Made by a program: the position numbers and the translations under genes | Source: Minisyncoccota bacterium | Lineage (GTDB): Bacteria > Patescibacteriota > Minisyncoccia > Minisyncoccales > CG1-02-41-26 | Assembly (NCBI GenBank): GCA_028715435.1 | Contig: JAQURU010000009.1 | Location: 1 to 13,424 of the forward strand | Length of the DNA: 13,424 nt | Direction: 5' to 3' | Shown: piece by piece, positions 12,933 to 13,424 of the stretch | How positions within the stretch are numbered: the stretch's first letter is position 1 | Layout of the letters: each line of letters starts with the position of its first letter | Notes under the pieces: generated by a model | The model's input: the letters and a program-made list of their open reading frames with translations, nothing else | Told to the model about the DNA's origin: nothing | Database searches by the model: none

Positions 12933-13424
12933 ATATTAAATAAAGTCCGTGATGATTATAACCAGATTGCCCCTGATTTTGCAAACACTCGGGTTAATAT
13001 CTGGCCAGAAATTGCGGTTTTATTTGATTATATCAAAAAAGGCGATAAGGTTTTGGATTTGGGCTGTGGCAATGGCCGGTTTGTTAATATCATAAAAGAA
13101 AAAGGAGGGGAATACTTTGGAACAGATGTTTCTGTGAATTTAATTGATATTGCGAAAAAGAATTATCCAAATGAAAACTTTCAAGCAACCCAGCCATTAA
13201 AGCTGCCTTTTGCTGATAATTATTTTGATGTTATTTACTCTATTGCGGTTTTACACCACATTCCTTCAAGAGAATTTCGCTTAGAATTTTTGCAAGAAGC
13301 CAAGCGGGTATTGAAAACAGGCGGGATAGTTGCTTTAACAGCTTGGAGGCCAAAAGACAAGCAAGAAAAGTTTTTGAAAATAAAATTTTTATTCAAGAAA
13401 TTTTTTGGCCTGGCAAAAGGTTTA
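12909..13424 (+). CDS. Trm9/ALKBH8-like SAM-dependent tRNA methyltransferase, cut by right edge
   Basis: The first 172 residues of a class I methyltransferase that continues past the window. SAM motif I is VLDLGCGNG (48-56), the motif II Asp is in FGTDVS (70-75) and motif IV lies in FDVIYSIAVLHHI (106-118). Two blocks point to the Trm9 family: YNQIAPDFANTR (17-28) followed by WP, and SIAVLHHIPSREFR (111-124) followed by RVLKTGG. From memory, yeast Trm9 has YNEIAPHFSQTR-x3-WP and SIAVVHHWSTRERR. Eukaryotic Trm9, with Trm112, methylates cm5U34 made by Elongator to mcm5U34. This gene stands head to head with elp3, the enzyme that makes cm5U, and their 5' ends overlap by 24 bp. There is no Shine-Dalgarno site before ATG 12909. 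Alternatives are another small-molecule methyltransferase; the N-terminal signature makes that less likely. Confidence 0.88.
   Translation, partial: MEKEFAAHILNKVRDDYNQIAPDFANTRVNIWPEIAVLFDYIKKGDKVLDLGCGNGRFVNIIKEKGGEYFGTDVSVNLIDIAKKNYPNENFQATQPLKLPFADNYFDVIYSIAVLHHIPSREFRLEFLQEAKRVLKTGGIVALTAWRPKDKQEKFLKIKFLFKKFFGLAKGL
12955..12984 (-). promoter_or_regulatory. Candidate elp3 promoter inside the methyltransferase gene
   Basis: On the minus strand TATAAT (12960-12955) is a perfect -10. TTGCAA (12984-12979) lies 18 bp upstream and matches 4 of 6 bases of the -35 consensus. Transcription would start near 12948, about 15 bases before the elp3 ATG. Confidence 0.45.

Overview
The window looks like a piece of a small-genome, AT-rich bacterium of the Candidate Phyla Radiation (Patescibacteria, Parcubacteria-like). 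This is inferred from gene style, not from a marker tree. The signs are short tightly packed genes, many starts without a Shine-Dalgarno site, a DNA polymerase I without a proofreading domain, a soluble CPR-style PAS histidine kinase, a bacterial Elp3, and a very short basic protein of a type I associate with CPR genomes. TAA, TAG and TGA all appear to act as stops. There is no tRNA, rRNA, CRISPR array or insertion sequence, and no gene-free stretch longer than about 100 bases.

Left part (1-6328, + strand): the 3' part of polA, a coiled-coil ORF, a PAS/HisKA/HATPase sensor kinase, two single-domain response regulators, mutM/fpg and holA. A two-component cassette thus sits between the DNA repair genes polA and mutM. 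The coiled-coil ORF and the kinase are probably one protein, split by a -1 frame change at a run of seven A. Middle part: rpsT and uvrB run leftwards as an operon (uvrB first). Their stop overlaps the holA stop, and their likely terminator lies inside the holA coding sequence. ruvA runs rightwards from a 21-bp divergent gap with uvrB. Next comes a small, more GC-rich insert with unusually strong ribosome binding sites: an amidase lipoprotein and a cysteine-rich mini-protein, closed by a terminator.

Right part: a short conserved-looking basic protein and a Nif3-family metal protein form a tight pair. They converge on elp3, which runs leftwards. A gene cut off by the right edge starts head to head with elp3, the two 5' ends overlapping by 24 bp. 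It encodes a SAM methyltransferase with the eukaryotic Trm9/ALKBH8 signature. Elp3 makes cm5U at tRNA wobble U34 and Trm9 methylates cm5U to mcm5U, so this pair suggests an mcm5U-type wobble pathway in a bacterium. I consider it the most interesting content here.

A second theme is repeat DNA inside conserved enzymes. uvrB carries a GC-rich hairpin and an AT-rich dispersed repeat, and elp3 carries a double GC-rich palindrome. All three are in frame and translated into extra loops. This resembles the Rickettsia palindromic element phenomenon and seems not to be explained by protein function.
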